Source: JACVRW01 sp963751105
GTDB taxonomy: Bacteria > Actinomycetota > Thermoleophilia > Solirubrobacterales > Thermoleophilaceae
Length of the DNA: 64,000 bases
Direction: 5' to 3'
NCBI GenBank assembly: GCA_963751105.1
Contig: CAVVTG010000002.1
Span: 2,728,001-2,792,000 of the forward strand
Part shown: positions 15,527 through 23,440 of the stretch, in pieces
Numbering within the stretch: position 1 is the stretch's first letter
Layout: each line of letters opens with the position of its first letter
The notes under the pieces: model-generated
The model's database searches: none
What the model saw: the letters and a program-made list of their open reading frames with translations, nothing else
What the model was told of the DNA's origin: nothing
Program-made: the position numbers and the translations under genes

Positions 15527-16959
15527 GCCGGAGCTCCCCTCAGGTACTCGCCGTGAAAGCCGAACGGGATGTGGTGAGGCGCCTCGGCGCGGGCCAGCTC
15601 CTCGAACGAGCCCGCGTCGAGCACGAGCAGGAACGAGCGGCCGCTCCCGGAGTCGAGCACCACGGACAGGATCACGCCGTCGTCCTCGGCCTCGGTCCCG
15701 GGCTCGCGGACGAAGATCGGCTCACCCGGGTAGCAGCCAGGTGCGCACCACTCGCGGCGCGTTCCCTCGCGAACGTCGAGCTTGACCAGGCGGTCGAACC
15801 AGTCCCCGTCCGCCCAGCCGGCGAAGTAGGCGTAGCCGTAGTCGCGGGCGTTGTGGCGCCGGTAGTCGATCCGCGGCAGCTCCACGTTGTCCCCGCCGGG
15901 CAGCGCGTCCCAGCGCACCGAGCCGCCGGCGAGGTCGATCGTGTATCGCCGCAGCTCCGTGGGCGGCAGGGTGGCGCGCGGGCCGTCCCGGTCGAGGTAG
16001 AGCGAGGAGATCACCCCAGGGTCGTGGTAGGCGATCAGGTCGATCACGAGCTCGGACTCGCCGCGCTCGAACGCGTTGACGTGGTGAAAGCAGAAGAAGG
16101 GCTCGGTCTCGTAGTCCCCGCACTCCTCACCGGACTCGCGGTCCACCACGCGGAAGCGGGTGGGCTCGTCGGGTCGCCAGACGTAGTTCTCGATGAAGGG
16201 ACGTCCGGAGAGGGCCAGCTTCAGCGGGTTCACCCGCAGCGGGTACTCCGTGAGGATCAGGTGGCGGCCGCTCATGCCGAAGGCGTGCATGTAGGCCGGC
16301 CGGCTCACCGGCAGGCGGGCGATCACCCGGCGGCTGGACGATCCCGCCGGCAGCCCGTAGAGCACGTACTCGCTGGTGCGCGAGAAGCGCGCGAAGTAGT
16401 TGACCAGCTCGTCTCGCTCGGGATCGTGATGCGGGTGCGCCGTGGTCACGTGGGCCTTGAGTGAGTCCGTGTAGCGCAGGCCGCCCGCCGTGGCCAGGCT
16501 TCCGGGGTCGAACTCGATCGGCAGGGGCGTCTCGGTCATCGCCACGTGACGCTCGCCGATCCGGGCGAGGTTCACGTTCGCGTTGTCGGTGTAGCCGGGC
16601 GAGAAGACCGACTGCACGCGCTGGAAGATCGAGCGGCACGGATCGGTGGCAAACCCGCTCCAGCGCATTTCGCCGCTCCGGGCCTCGCGGTACGCAGCGG
16701 TGTCGAGGAAGCGATTTCGGTAGGACACCTCGCCGTCGGCGAAGCCGAAGCGGTTGAGCATGGCCAGCCCGTCGAACCAGTGCGCCACCCGCCGCTCGCC
16801 CACCTCGAACAGCGCCGGGGTCACCCGTAGGAGCGCGCCGGTGAGCCAGGCCGGCAGCTCGCCCGTCACCGGCAGGCGGTCGACGGCCGTCTCCTCCTCG
16901 AGGCTCGTGAAACCGAGCCGGTGGTCCGTCACGGGCGTCTGGGAGAGTGCGGTCGCCAT
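15523..16959 (-). CDS. Carotenoid cleavage oxygenase family protein
   Basis: Fe(II) enzyme of the retinal pigment epithelium/carotenoid oxygenase family that cleaves polyene double bonds; 478 residues. The four iron-binding His lie in HPHHDPERDE (about 170), YMHAFGMSGRHLILTEYP (about 220), CFHHVNAFERG (about 286) and GFHGEYL near the C-terminus. It is transcribed away from the PadR regulator, and its stop overlaps the DUF1707-ferritin start (ATGA), so an iron enzyme and an iron store may be co-expressed. Substrate (apo-carotenoid or lignostilbene-like) not determinable. Confidence 0.9.
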   Translation of the reverse strand: MATALSQTPVTDHRLGFTSLEEETAVDRLPVTGELPAWLTGALLRVTPALFEVGERRVAHWFDGLAMLNRFGFADGEVSYRNRFLDTAAYREARSGEMRWSGFATDPCRSIFQRVQSVFSPGYTDNANVNLARIGERHVAMTETPLPIEFDPGSLATAGGLRYTDSLKAHVTTAHPHHDPERDELVNYFARFSRTSEYVLYGLPAGSSSRRVIARLPVSRPAYMHAFGMSGRHLILTEYPLRVNPLKLALSGRPFIENYVWRPDEPTRFRVVDRESGEECGDYETEPFFCFHHVNAFERGESELVIDLIAYHDPGVISSLYLDRDGPRATLPPTELRRYTIDLAGGSVRWDALPGGDNVELPRIDYRRHNARDYGYAYFAGWADGDWFDRLVKLDVREGTRREWCAPGCYPGEPIFVREPGTEAEDDGVILSVVLDSGSGRSFLLVLDAGSFEELARAEAPHHIPFGFHGEYLRGAPA

Positions 16960-16966
16960 GGTCGAG

Positions 16967-16983
16967 AATGTACCGTCTACTTT
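16967..16983. promoter_or_regulatory. Divergent leaderless -10 elements for the carotenoid oxygenase and PadR genes
   Basis: Leftward TACATT (16967-16972) is 7 nt from ATG 16959; rightward TACTTT (16978-16983) is 6 nt from TTG 16990. Only 30 nt separate the two starts, so one bound regulator would cover both promoters. Confidence 0.45.
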
Positions 16984-16989
16984 GGACTA

Positions 16990-17508
16990 TTGCAAGACAT
17001 CCGGCTGACACCCACGTCGTTCATCGTGCTCGGCCTGCTCGAACAGGTGGGCGAGGCCACCCCCTACGAGCTCAAGCAGCTGGTGGGCATCAGCATCGGC
17101 TACTTCTGGTCACTGCAGCACGCCCAGCTCTACACCGAGCCCGAGCGGCTGGCCGGTGCCGGCTACCTCAGCGTCGAACGGGAGCGGGGCGGTCGCCGTC
17201 GCAAGCGCTACTCGATCACCGCGGAGGGACGGTCGGCGCTGGCGGAGTGGAGGGCTGAGCCACCCGCCGGCCTGGCGGAGATGCGCGAGCCCGCGCTCCT
17301 CAAGCTCTTCTTCGGCGCGGATCCCGTTGAGCTGGCCGCCAGTCAGCTGTCCTCCCATCGCCGCCGGCTGGCCGAGTACGAGGCCATCCGCGATTCGATG
17401 CCCGCTGCCGCCACGGCGGGCAACCGACTTGCGCTCGAGGCCGGCATCCGGCACGAGCACGAGTGGATCCGCTTCTGGAGCGAGGTGGCCGACCGCCCGG
17501 CGGTCTAG
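16990..17508 (+). CDS. PadR family transcriptional regulator
   Basis: 172 residues read from TTG 16990 (MQDIRLTPTSFIVLG). The winged helix starts at LTPTSFIVLGLLEQ, followed by TPYELKQLVGIS and YTEPERLAGAGYLSVERE; the C-terminal half is the helical Vir_act_alpha_C dimerisation region. I prefer TTG 16990 because family members begin a few residues before LTPTS and a TACTTT -10 ends 6 nt upstream; the frame is open back to GTG 16921, inside the divergent gene. Probably regulates the neighbouring carotenoid oxygenase unit and/or itself. Confidence 0.8.
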   Translation: MQDIRLTPTSFIVLGLLEQVGEATPYELKQLVGISIGYFWSLQHAQLYTEPERLAGAGYLSVERERGGRRRKRYSITAEGRSALAEWRAEPPAGLAEMREPALLKLFFGADPVELAASQLSSHRRRLAEYEAIRDSMPAAATAGNRLALEAGIRHEHEWIRFWSEVADRPAV

Positions 17509-17511
17509 CCT
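17506..17511 (+). promoter_or_regulatory. Leaderless -10 element of the MBL-fold hydrolase gene
   Basis: TAGCCT includes the PadR stop codon and ends 8 nt before ATG 17520, which has no Shine-Dalgarno. Confidence 0.35.
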
Positions 17512-17519
17512 CACCCGCG

Positions 17520-18434
17520 ATGGCCACCGCCGCGGAGCCGCGCCCCGCCGAGCTGCCTCTGCCGGGTGGGCGCAAGGACGCCGCAGTGCGCCTTCACCCC
17601 CTGCTCACCGGGCGAATGATCACGCCCCCGGCCTGGTTTCTGCGCGAGGAGGGGCGCTTGGCGTGGCGCCACGCGATCGGGCTCGGGGTGCCGAAGGAGA
17701 ACTGGTTGGAGGTGCCGGTCCCGGCCTTCCTCGTAGAGCACCCGGGTGTCGGCCCGATCCTCATCGACACCGGCTTTCATCCCTCCGTGGCGGTCAACCC
17801 GAAGCAGAACCTCGGGCGCCTGGCCCTGTTCGCCTTCAAGGACCTGAAGATGGACCCCCAGCAGGCGGTGTCGGCCCAGCTGCGCGAAAAGGGCATCCGC
17901 CCTGCCGACGTGAAGGTGGTGGTGATGACCCACCTCCACATCGACCACGCGAGCGCGATCTCCGAGTTTCCCGAGGCCACGTTCGTGGTGTCCAAGCCGG
18001 AGTGGGAGGCGGCCACTTCCCAGGGCCAGCGCGACGGATACGTCGCGCGTCAGTTCGACCACGGCTTCGACTACCGGCTGCTCGACTTCGACGACCCGGG
18101 CGCCTCGTCGTTCTCCGGCTTCGGCCGCTCCTTCGACCTGTTCGGCGACGGCAGCGTGCGCGCCGTGTTCACGCCGGGCCACACGGAGGGCCACATGTCG
18201 GTGGTGCTCCGGCTGCCCGACCGCGAGGTCCTGGTGGCGGGAGACGCGATGTACCTGCGGGAGACCCTCGACAAGCAGCATCTCCCCTACCGGATGGTCG
18301 ACGAGCACCTGTTTCGCCGTTCACTGCGCGAGGTGGGTCAGTACCGCAAGGAGACGCCCGACGCACTGATCGTCCCGAGCCACGACTGGAAGACCTGGCA
18401 GGAGCTCGAGCCGGTCTACGGCGCGCGGGAATAG
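17520..18434 (+). CDS. Metallo-beta-lactamase-fold hydrolase (lactonase-like)
   Basis: 304 residues. The dinuclear zinc site is visible as THLHIDHA (about 138), GHTEGH (about 221), GDAMY (about 241) and PSHDW near the C-terminus, the pattern of N-acyl-homoserine-lactonase/AttM-like and related hydrolases. It could open a lactone or hydrolyse a thioester; the sequence does not decide. ATG 17520 is chosen over an earlier in-frame start lying inside the PadR gene. It lies 11 nt after PadR. Confidence 0.85.
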   Translation: MATAAEPRPAELPLPGGRKDAAVRLHPLLTGRMITPPAWFLREEGRLAWRHAIGLGVPKENWLEVPVPAFLVEHPGVGPILIDTGFHPSVAVNPKQNLGRLALFAFKDLKMDPQQAVSAQLREKGIRPADVKVVVMTHLHIDHASAISEFPEATFVVSKPEWEAATSQGQRDGYVARQFDHGFDYRLLDFDDPGASSFSGFGRSFDLFGDGSVRAVFTPGHTEGHMSVVLRLPDREVLVAGDAMYLRETLDKQHLPYRMVDEHLFRRSLREVGQYRKETPDALIVPSHDWKTWQELEPVYGARE

Positions 18435-18463
18435 ATCGCCGGGTTACCTCGTCTAGCGAGGTG

Positions 18464-20020
18464 ATGGAGTCAACCGTGCGCAGCCCCTGGCCCGACCCGG
18501 AGGTACCGGACACCGACCTCACGAGCCACGTGCTGAGACCCGCTTCGGAGCTGGCGGTCAAGCCCGCCCTGGTCGACGCCCCGAGCGGCCGCACGCTCAG
18601 CTTCGAACAGCTGGCCGGCGGAGTTCGCGGTGCGGCCGCCGGCCTGGCCGCGCGCGGCTTCGGACCGGGCGACGTCCTGACCGTGCACATGCCCAACCTG
18701 CCCGAGTACGCCGTGGCCGCCCACGCGGCCATCTCCCTCGGCGGCGTGGTCTCCACGGCCAACCCGCTCTACACCGCGGACGAGCTGGCGCACCAGCTGG
18801 AGGACTCGGGCGCGCGCGCCCTGCTCACGGTGCCCCCGTTCCTGGCGACCGCCCTGGAGGCGGCCGAGCGGGCCGGGTGCGACGACGTGCTGGTGCTCGG
18901 CGAGGGCGAGGGCGCGACGCCTTTCGCGGCGCTGTTCGAGCACGGCCGGGAGCCCCCGCGGCCCGACATCGATCCGGGGAGCACTGTCGCACTGCTCTAC
19001 TCGAGCGGCACCACCGGTCTGCCCAAGGGGGTCGAGCTGAGCCATCGCGCGCTGCTCGCCAACGTCGTGCAGTCCCACACCGCGCTCGCGCTCGACTCGG
19101 GCGACACCTGCGTCGCCGTCGCCCCCTTCTTCCACGCGCTCGGGTTCGTGATCCTGATGAACGCCTCGCTCGCGGCCGGAGCCACCGTGGTGTCTCTACC
19201 GCGCTTCGAGCTCGAGGCCTTCCTTCAGACGATCCAGGATCATCGCGCGACCTTCACGATCGTGGTCCCGCCGATCGCGCTGGGCCTCGCCCACCACCCC
19301 GCGGTCGACCGTTTCGACGTCTCCTCCCTGCGTTTCGTGGGCTGCGGCGCGGCGCCTCTCGGTATCGAGTCCCAGCGCGCATGCGCCGAGCGGCTCGGCT
19401 GCCTGGTCGAACAGGGCTACGGCATGACCGAGATGTCGGCGGGCATCGCCATCTCCTCCATGGACGAGTCGGTGCCCAACGGGCCGGGCCAGGTGGGGAT
19501 CCTGCTCCCCGGGACCGAGGCGCGCGTACTCGACCCGGACACCGCCGCCGACCTCGGTCCCGATGCGACCGGCGAGCTGATCTTCCGCGGCCCGCAGCTG
19601 ATGACCGGCTACCTCGGGCGGCCCGAGGCCACGGCGGCGACCATCGATCCAGACGGCTGGCTGCACAGCGGCGACGTCGGCCGGGTGGACGAGGACGGCC
19701 GGGTCTACGTCACCGACCGGCTCAAGGAGCTCATCAAGTACAAGGGCTACCAGGTGGCGCCCGCGGAGATCGAGGCCCTGCTGGCCGGTCACCCCCAGAT
19801 CAGCGCGGCGGCGGTGATCGGCGCACCCGACGAGGAGGCGGGCGAGCTTCCCATCGCCTTCGTGGTCGTGTCGGGCGACTTCGATGACGCCGCTCTCATT
19901 AGCTGGGTGGCCGAGCGCGTGGCGCCGCACAAGCGCATCAGGCGCGTCGAGCGCGTGGGCGAGATCCCCTGCTCCCCGTCCGGCAAGATCCTGCGGCGCG
20001 AGCTTCGCGCGCGGCTCTGA
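18464..20020 (+). CDS. Acyl/aryl-CoA ligase, 4-coumarate:CoA ligase-like
   Basis: ATP-dependent acid:CoA ligase of the ANL superfamily, 518 residues. The P-loop-like YSSGTTGLPKG lies at about 179-189, GYGMTEMS near 319, the hinge region TDRLKELIKYKGYQV near 419 and the C-terminal catalytic Lys in SPSGKILRREL. The overall pattern is closest to plant-type 4-coumarate and bacterial aryl/fatty-acid ligases. Start ATG 18464, preceded by GAGG, 29 nt after the hydrolase gene. The long frame upstream of this ATG runs out of phase through two other genes and is not coding. Confidence 0.88.
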   Translation: MESTVRSPWPDPEVPDTDLTSHVLRPASELAVKPALVDAPSGRTLSFEQLAGGVRGAAAGLAARGFGPGDVLTVHMPNLPEYAVAAHAAISLGGVVSTANPLYTADELAHQLEDSGARALLTVPPFLATALEAAERAGCDDVLVLGEGEGATPFAALFEHGREPPRPDIDPGSTVALLYSSGTTGLPKGVELSHRALLANVVQSHTALALDSGDTCVAVAPFFHALGFVILMNASLAAGATVVSLPRFELEAFLQTIQDHRATFTIVVPPIALGLAHHPAVDRFDVSSLRFVGCGAAPLGIESQRACAERLGCLVEQGYGMTEMSAGIAISSMDESVPNGPGQVGILLPGTEARVLDPDTAADLGPDATGELIFRGPQLMTGYLGRPEATAATIDPDGWLHSGDVGRVDEDGRVYVTDRLKELIKYKGYQVAPAEIEALLAGHPQISAAAVIGAPDEEAGELPIAFVVVSGDFDDAALISWVAERVAPHKRIRRVERVGEIPCSPSGKILRRELRARL

Positions 20021-20037
20021 GGCACGCGCCGGGGTAA

Positions 20038-21450
20038 CTAGCGCTCGGCCAGCAGCCGCGCCGCCTCGCTGGACGCGGTGACGTGGATCGCGCCGGGCTC
20101 GCGCACCCAGGCGATCAGGTTGAGCGACTGGAGGCGATCGAGCGTGAACTGGAAGGCACGCGCCTGGCGTCCCGAGCGGTAGCGGCGGCGCACGTCGAAG
20201 GCGAAGCCGGTGGTGTGCAGCGAGTAGGCGCGCGTGGCCTCGGGGTTACGGCGGGCGAGCACGTCCTGGTAGGTCTGGTCGCGGACCGTGCTGGTCACGA
20301 TGAGCGGCGCTCTCGTTCCGCTCACGTCACGCACCCGGCCGCCGATGTACACAGCCACGGCGAGCGCCTCGGGGCGCAGCCCGCGGTATAGCTCGCGGTC
20401 CTCGTCCAGGCGGCGCGCCAGCTCGCCCATGCGGCGGTCGCGCCGCAGGCCGTAGCGTCCGGGCTCGTTCGGGAAGGGCAGCAGCGCACCCGAGTCGTAG
20501 GCCGCGTCGAGGTCGCCCGGCTCCTCGAACACCTCCGTGTCCGCGCGCGGGTGGAGCACCTCCTCGGCCGAGGCCTTCGCGCCGTGCAGCTGGTCCAGGC
20601 GCTCGAGCTCGGCCCGATCGGTGCGGTACAGCTCCATAACCCGCTGCGAGGCCAGCACCCGCCACAGGTAGGTCTTCGAGTCGTCGCCGAGGCCGCTCAG
20701 CAGCGAGTAGGTGCGTGGATGGCGCTCGGGCGTCGAGTCGAAGTAGACACGCGTGTAGCTCGCCTCGCGGTCGCCGTAGGCGCTGAGCACGTCCTGGAGG
20801 TTGCCGATTCCCATGTGGTACGAGACCACCGCCAGGTCCTCACGTCCCAGCGTGGAGAGAGCCAGGCTGAGGTAGCGGCCGGTGCCGGCGAGCGCCTTGT
20901 CGGGATCGAAGCGCTCGTCCACCTCGCGCCTGCGGGCCCGCCGGCGCCGTGAGCGCTCCTGCTCGCCGCGGCGCTCCGCGCGGCGGATCAACCGCGTGAG
21001 GCGCCGACTCTCCTCGACGTCGACCTTCATCCCGAGCAGCTCGGTCGCCGTTCCGGCGAGGATCTGGGTGAGGCCGGCGGCCCCCTCGATGTCGTCGGAG
21101 GCCGTGACCTCCGGTAGCCCGGCGCTCTCGAGGAAGACCATGCCCTCCACCAGGTCGGGATCGACCCCGGCGCTCTGCGCCGCCTCCTCGATCTGCGGTC
21201 GCCAGCGCTCGACCCGGCGCGCGCTGGCCAGGACGCCTCCCGGGCTCTTCTCGTAGATCACGTGGCTGTGGCCGGCCGCCGCTCGCTCGGCCAGGTCCGC
21301 CTCGCGGGAGGGCGTGTAGGCGAACGGATCGCCGGAGACCTCCACCGGCTCGAGCGCCGGCGGTCCGTCGTCTCCGATCAGCACGAAGCCGGCCGCGACG
21401 ACAGCGGCGATCAGCAGCGCAAGGACTACGGCCAGGGCCAGGCGGGGCAC
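20038..21450 (-). CDS. Membrane-anchored wall hydrolase: SLT-like transglycosylase plus M15-like peptidase
   Basis: 470 residues. An uncleaved-looking N-terminal TM/signal (residues 3-25) is followed by an SLT-like lytic transglycosylase domain (about 80-235; the likely catalytic Glu is in GMVFLESAG, with GLTQI and YHMGIGN downstream) interrupted by a very basic insert (RRRRARRREVDE). The C-terminal quarter contains SLHTTGFAFD (matching SxHxxGxAxD of D,D-carboxypeptidases of the M15/VanY type) and a possible third zinc ligand in GAIHVT. It would cut both glycan and peptide on the outside of the cell. The two-activity reading is inference from motifs. Confidence 0.75.
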   Translation of the reverse strand: MPRLALAVVLALLIAAVVAAGFVLIGDDGPPALEPVEVSGDPFAYTPSREADLAERAAAGHSHVIYEKSPGGVLASARRVERWRPQIEEAAQSAGVDPDLVEGMVFLESAGLPEVTASDDIEGAAGLTQILAGTATELLGMKVDVEESRRLTRLIRRAERRGEQERSRRRRARRREVDERFDPDKALAGTGRYLSLALSTLGREDLAVVSYHMGIGNLQDVLSAYGDREASYTRVYFDSTPERHPRTYSLLSGLGDDSKTYLWRVLASQRVMELYRTDRAELERLDQLHGAKASAEEVLHPRADTEVFEEPGDLDAAYDSGALLPFPNEPGRYGLRRDRRMGELARRLDEDRELYRGLRPEALAVAVYIGGRVRDVSGTRAPLIVTSTVRDQTYQDVLARRNPEATRAYSLHTTGFAFDVRRRYRSGRQARAFQFTLDRLQSLNLIAWVREPGAIHVTASSEAARLLAER

Positions 21451-21489
21451 ACCCCCAGCTTGGCAAGGGCGTGACCGGATTTCGGTGTG

Positions 21490-22272
21490 TCAGTCCGCGC
21501 CGAGCGGCCGCCGGCCGGCGGCCTCGGCGGGCTCGCGGGCGGCCCGGCGCGCCTGCCGGGCCGCGCGTACGGCGCCCCTGCGGCCCTCGCTCTGCAGCCG
21601 CGAGTGAAGCTCCTTGACCCGATCGAAGACCAGCTCGGAGGCGGCCTGGGACTGCTCGCGAGTGGGCTCCGTCACCGCCTCGAAGCGCAGCGGCTCGGCG
21701 AACTGGACGGTGACCTTCGGAAACTGGAGGCGCTTCCAGTTGCGCACGTGCTCCGTCCCGGCGATTGCGGTGGGGACGATCGGGGCGCCGGACTCGAGGG
21801 CCAGCCGGCCGAGCCCGTGGCGCGGTTTGCCGAGCTCACCCGAGCGCGAGCGCCCTGCCTCGGCGTACATGACCACGATGTCGTTGCGATCGAGGATCGC
21901 GTGGGCGGTCCTGAACGCCTCCTCGTCGGCGTGCCCGCGCCGCACGGGGAACACGCCGCCGTTGTTGAACACGATCTCGAGCGGCATGGTGAACAGCTGC
22001 GACTTGGCCATGAACTGGACCTTGCGGCGGAGGTACACCGCCACGAAGAAATGGTCGAGGAAGGAGAAGTGGTTGGGAGCGATGATCACCGGCCCGGCCG
22101 CGGGAACGTTGTGCGAGTCGATGCAGCGAGCCCGGTAGAAGAGACTGATGTAGGGCGTGAGGACCAGGCGGACGAACTCGTACATCCAGTTCGGCGGCTT
22201 CGTGCGCGTGCGCTCGTGAAACCGCGCGAAGTGCTCGGCCGGGCGCGGGTCCTTGTAGACCTGCTCCTTCAC
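21490..22272 (-). CDS. 1-acyl-sn-glycerol-3-phosphate acyltransferase family protein
   Basis: PlsC-type acyltransferase, 260 residues, which transfers acyl chains to lysophosphatidate or a similar acceptor at the inner face of the membrane. The HX4D catalytic motif is NHFSFLDH (about residue 67), followed by GVFPVRRG and the third motif MYAEAGRSRSG (EGT/EGxRS variant with Ala). The C-terminal 40 residues are Arg/Ala-rich. Starts at GTG 22272. Single gene, divergent from the biotinyl-carrier gene. Confidence 0.85.
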   Translation of the reverse strand: MKEQVYKDPRPAEHFARFHERTRTKPPNWMYEFVRLVLTPYISLFYRARCIDSHNVPAAGPVIIAPNHFSFLDHFFVAVYLRRKVQFMAKSQLFTMPLEIVFNNGGVFPVRRGHADEEAFRTAHAILDRNDIVVMYAEAGRSRSGELGKPRHGLGRLALESGAPIVPTAIAGTEHVRNWKRLQFPKVTVQFAEPLRFEAVTEPTREQSQAASELVFDRVKELHSRLQSEGRRGAVRAARQARRAAREPAEAAGRRPLGAD

Positions 22273-22364
22273 TACGCGCTTCTACCACGGAGGCCGGGTT
22301 TCGTTACCCCGCCCGGGACGCCGGTATCTTGCCCCCGGTCGCCACCCGAACCACAGGAGCTCAC

Positions 22365-22577
22365 TTGCCCGACGTCGAGGCGCACATCACCGGCACCGTC
22401 TGGAAGGTCGAGTGTCAGATCGGTCAGGACGTCGAGGAGGGCGACACGCTCGTGATCCTCGAGTCGATGAAGATGGAGATGCCGGTCGAGGCCGAGGATC
22501 CGGGGAAGGTCAAGGAGATCGTATGCCAGGAGGGGCAGTCGGTCTCGGAGGGCGACACGCTCGTCGTGCTGGAGTGA
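22365..22577 (+). CDS. Biotin/lipoyl attachment domain protein (mini biotin carboxyl carrier)
   Basis: Just 70 residues: a stand-alone biotinyl domain with the lysine K36 in ESMKMEM, hairpin-related to the ESMKMEMPVEAEDPG turn. TTG 22365 is the likely start since CAGGAG lies 8 nt upstream; an open frame continues 12 codons further but lacks signals. It would be biotinylated by BirA and serve a biotin-dependent carboxylase whose other subunits are not in the window. Its position next to the bio genes fits shared cofactor supply. Confidence 0.8.
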   Translation: MPDVEAHITGTVWKVECQIGQDVEEGDTLVILESMKMEMPVEAEDPGKVKEIVCQEGQSVSEGDTLVVLE

Positions 22578-22614
22578 CGAGAACATCGCTGCGCACCCGC
22601 CGGGTGCTTGCGCA

Positions 22615-23385
22615 ATGAAGCTCCGGCTCGACCACCCCGCCGAGGGGGTCGCGCGCCTCACCATCGCGAATCCGGAGCGCCGGGGAGCGCTCGACCACGA
22701 GATCCTCGATGCGCTCGCCGGTCACATGCGCACCCTCGACGCGCGCTGCCTCGTGCTCCGTGGCACGGGCACGGTCTTCTCCGCCGGTTACGACATCGGC
22801 AACCTGCAGGGGCAGTCGTTCGAGGAGAGCGCCGAGCGGCTCGTGGCCCATCCCTTCCACGACGCCCTCGAGGCTCTCGAGGCCTACGAGTTCCCCGTGC
22901 TGGCGGCCGTCAACGGGCACGCGATCGGAGGTGGGCTCGAGCTGGCGATCACCTGCGACATCCGGCTCGCGGCGCGAGGCATCAAGCTGGGGATGCCGCC
23001 GGCCAAGCTCGGCCTCATCTACTCGCACACCGGCCTGCGCAAGTTCATCGACCTCTGCGGGCCGGCCAACACGGCGGAGCTGTTCTACGTGGGACGCAAC
23101 GTGGACGCCGAGCGCGCCGAGCGCATGGGGCTCGTCAACGAGGTGGTCGACCCCGACGAGCTCGACGAGCGCGTGCTCGACCTCGCCGCCGAGATCGCCG
23201 CCAACGCCCCGCTGTCGCTGGCCGGCAACAAGCGCGCGCTGCGGGCGCTGCGCTCGCAGCCGCTGCCCGACGAGGTCGAGCGGGAGCTGATCGAACTGCG
23301 CGAGTCGTGCTTTCGCTCGGAGGACTTCCGCGAGGGCGTCAGCGCCTTCGCCGAGAAGCGCCGGCCGGTCTGGCGCGGACGCTGA
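22615..23385 (+). CDS. Enoyl-CoA hydratase/isomerase family protein
   Basis: Crotonase-fold enzyme, 256 residues, adding water across or isomerising 2-enoyl-CoA. The oxyanion-hole motifs are SAGYDIGNLQG (about residue 58) and AVNGHAIGGGLELAITCDIRLA (about 99-121). The second catalytic Glu position of typical hydratases reads KLGLIYSHTGLRK, so the exact reaction is uncertain. It lies 37 nt after the biotinyl carrier and 55 nt before bioB-bioF. Confidence 0.85.
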   Translation: MKLRLDHPAEGVARLTIANPERRGALDHEILDALAGHMRTLDARCLVLRGTGTVFSAGYDIGNLQGQSFEESAERLVAHPFHDALEALEAYEFPVLAAVNGHAIGGGLELAITCDIRLAARGIKLGMPPAKLGLIYSHTGLRKFIDLCGPANTAELFYVGRNVDAERAERMGLVNEVVDPDELDERVLDLAAEIAANAPLSLAGNKRALRALRSQPLPDEVERELIELRESCFRSEDFREGVSAFAEKRRPVWRGR

Positions 23386-23440
23386 GCGGGCCCGCGCGAA
23401 ACCGCTCCGTCCGGCGCGGGGCCTACCGTCGCTGCCAATC

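Noticed and set aside
17156..18463. Long frame in front of the 4CL-like ligase
   Set aside because: It crosses the PadR and hydrolase genes in another phase and reads as Arg/Ser/Pro-rich noise.
23386..23440. Biotin-operon operator (BirA or BioR/BioQ type) before bioB-bioF
   Set aside because: No long dyad with AT-rich arms is visible in the 55-nt spacer.
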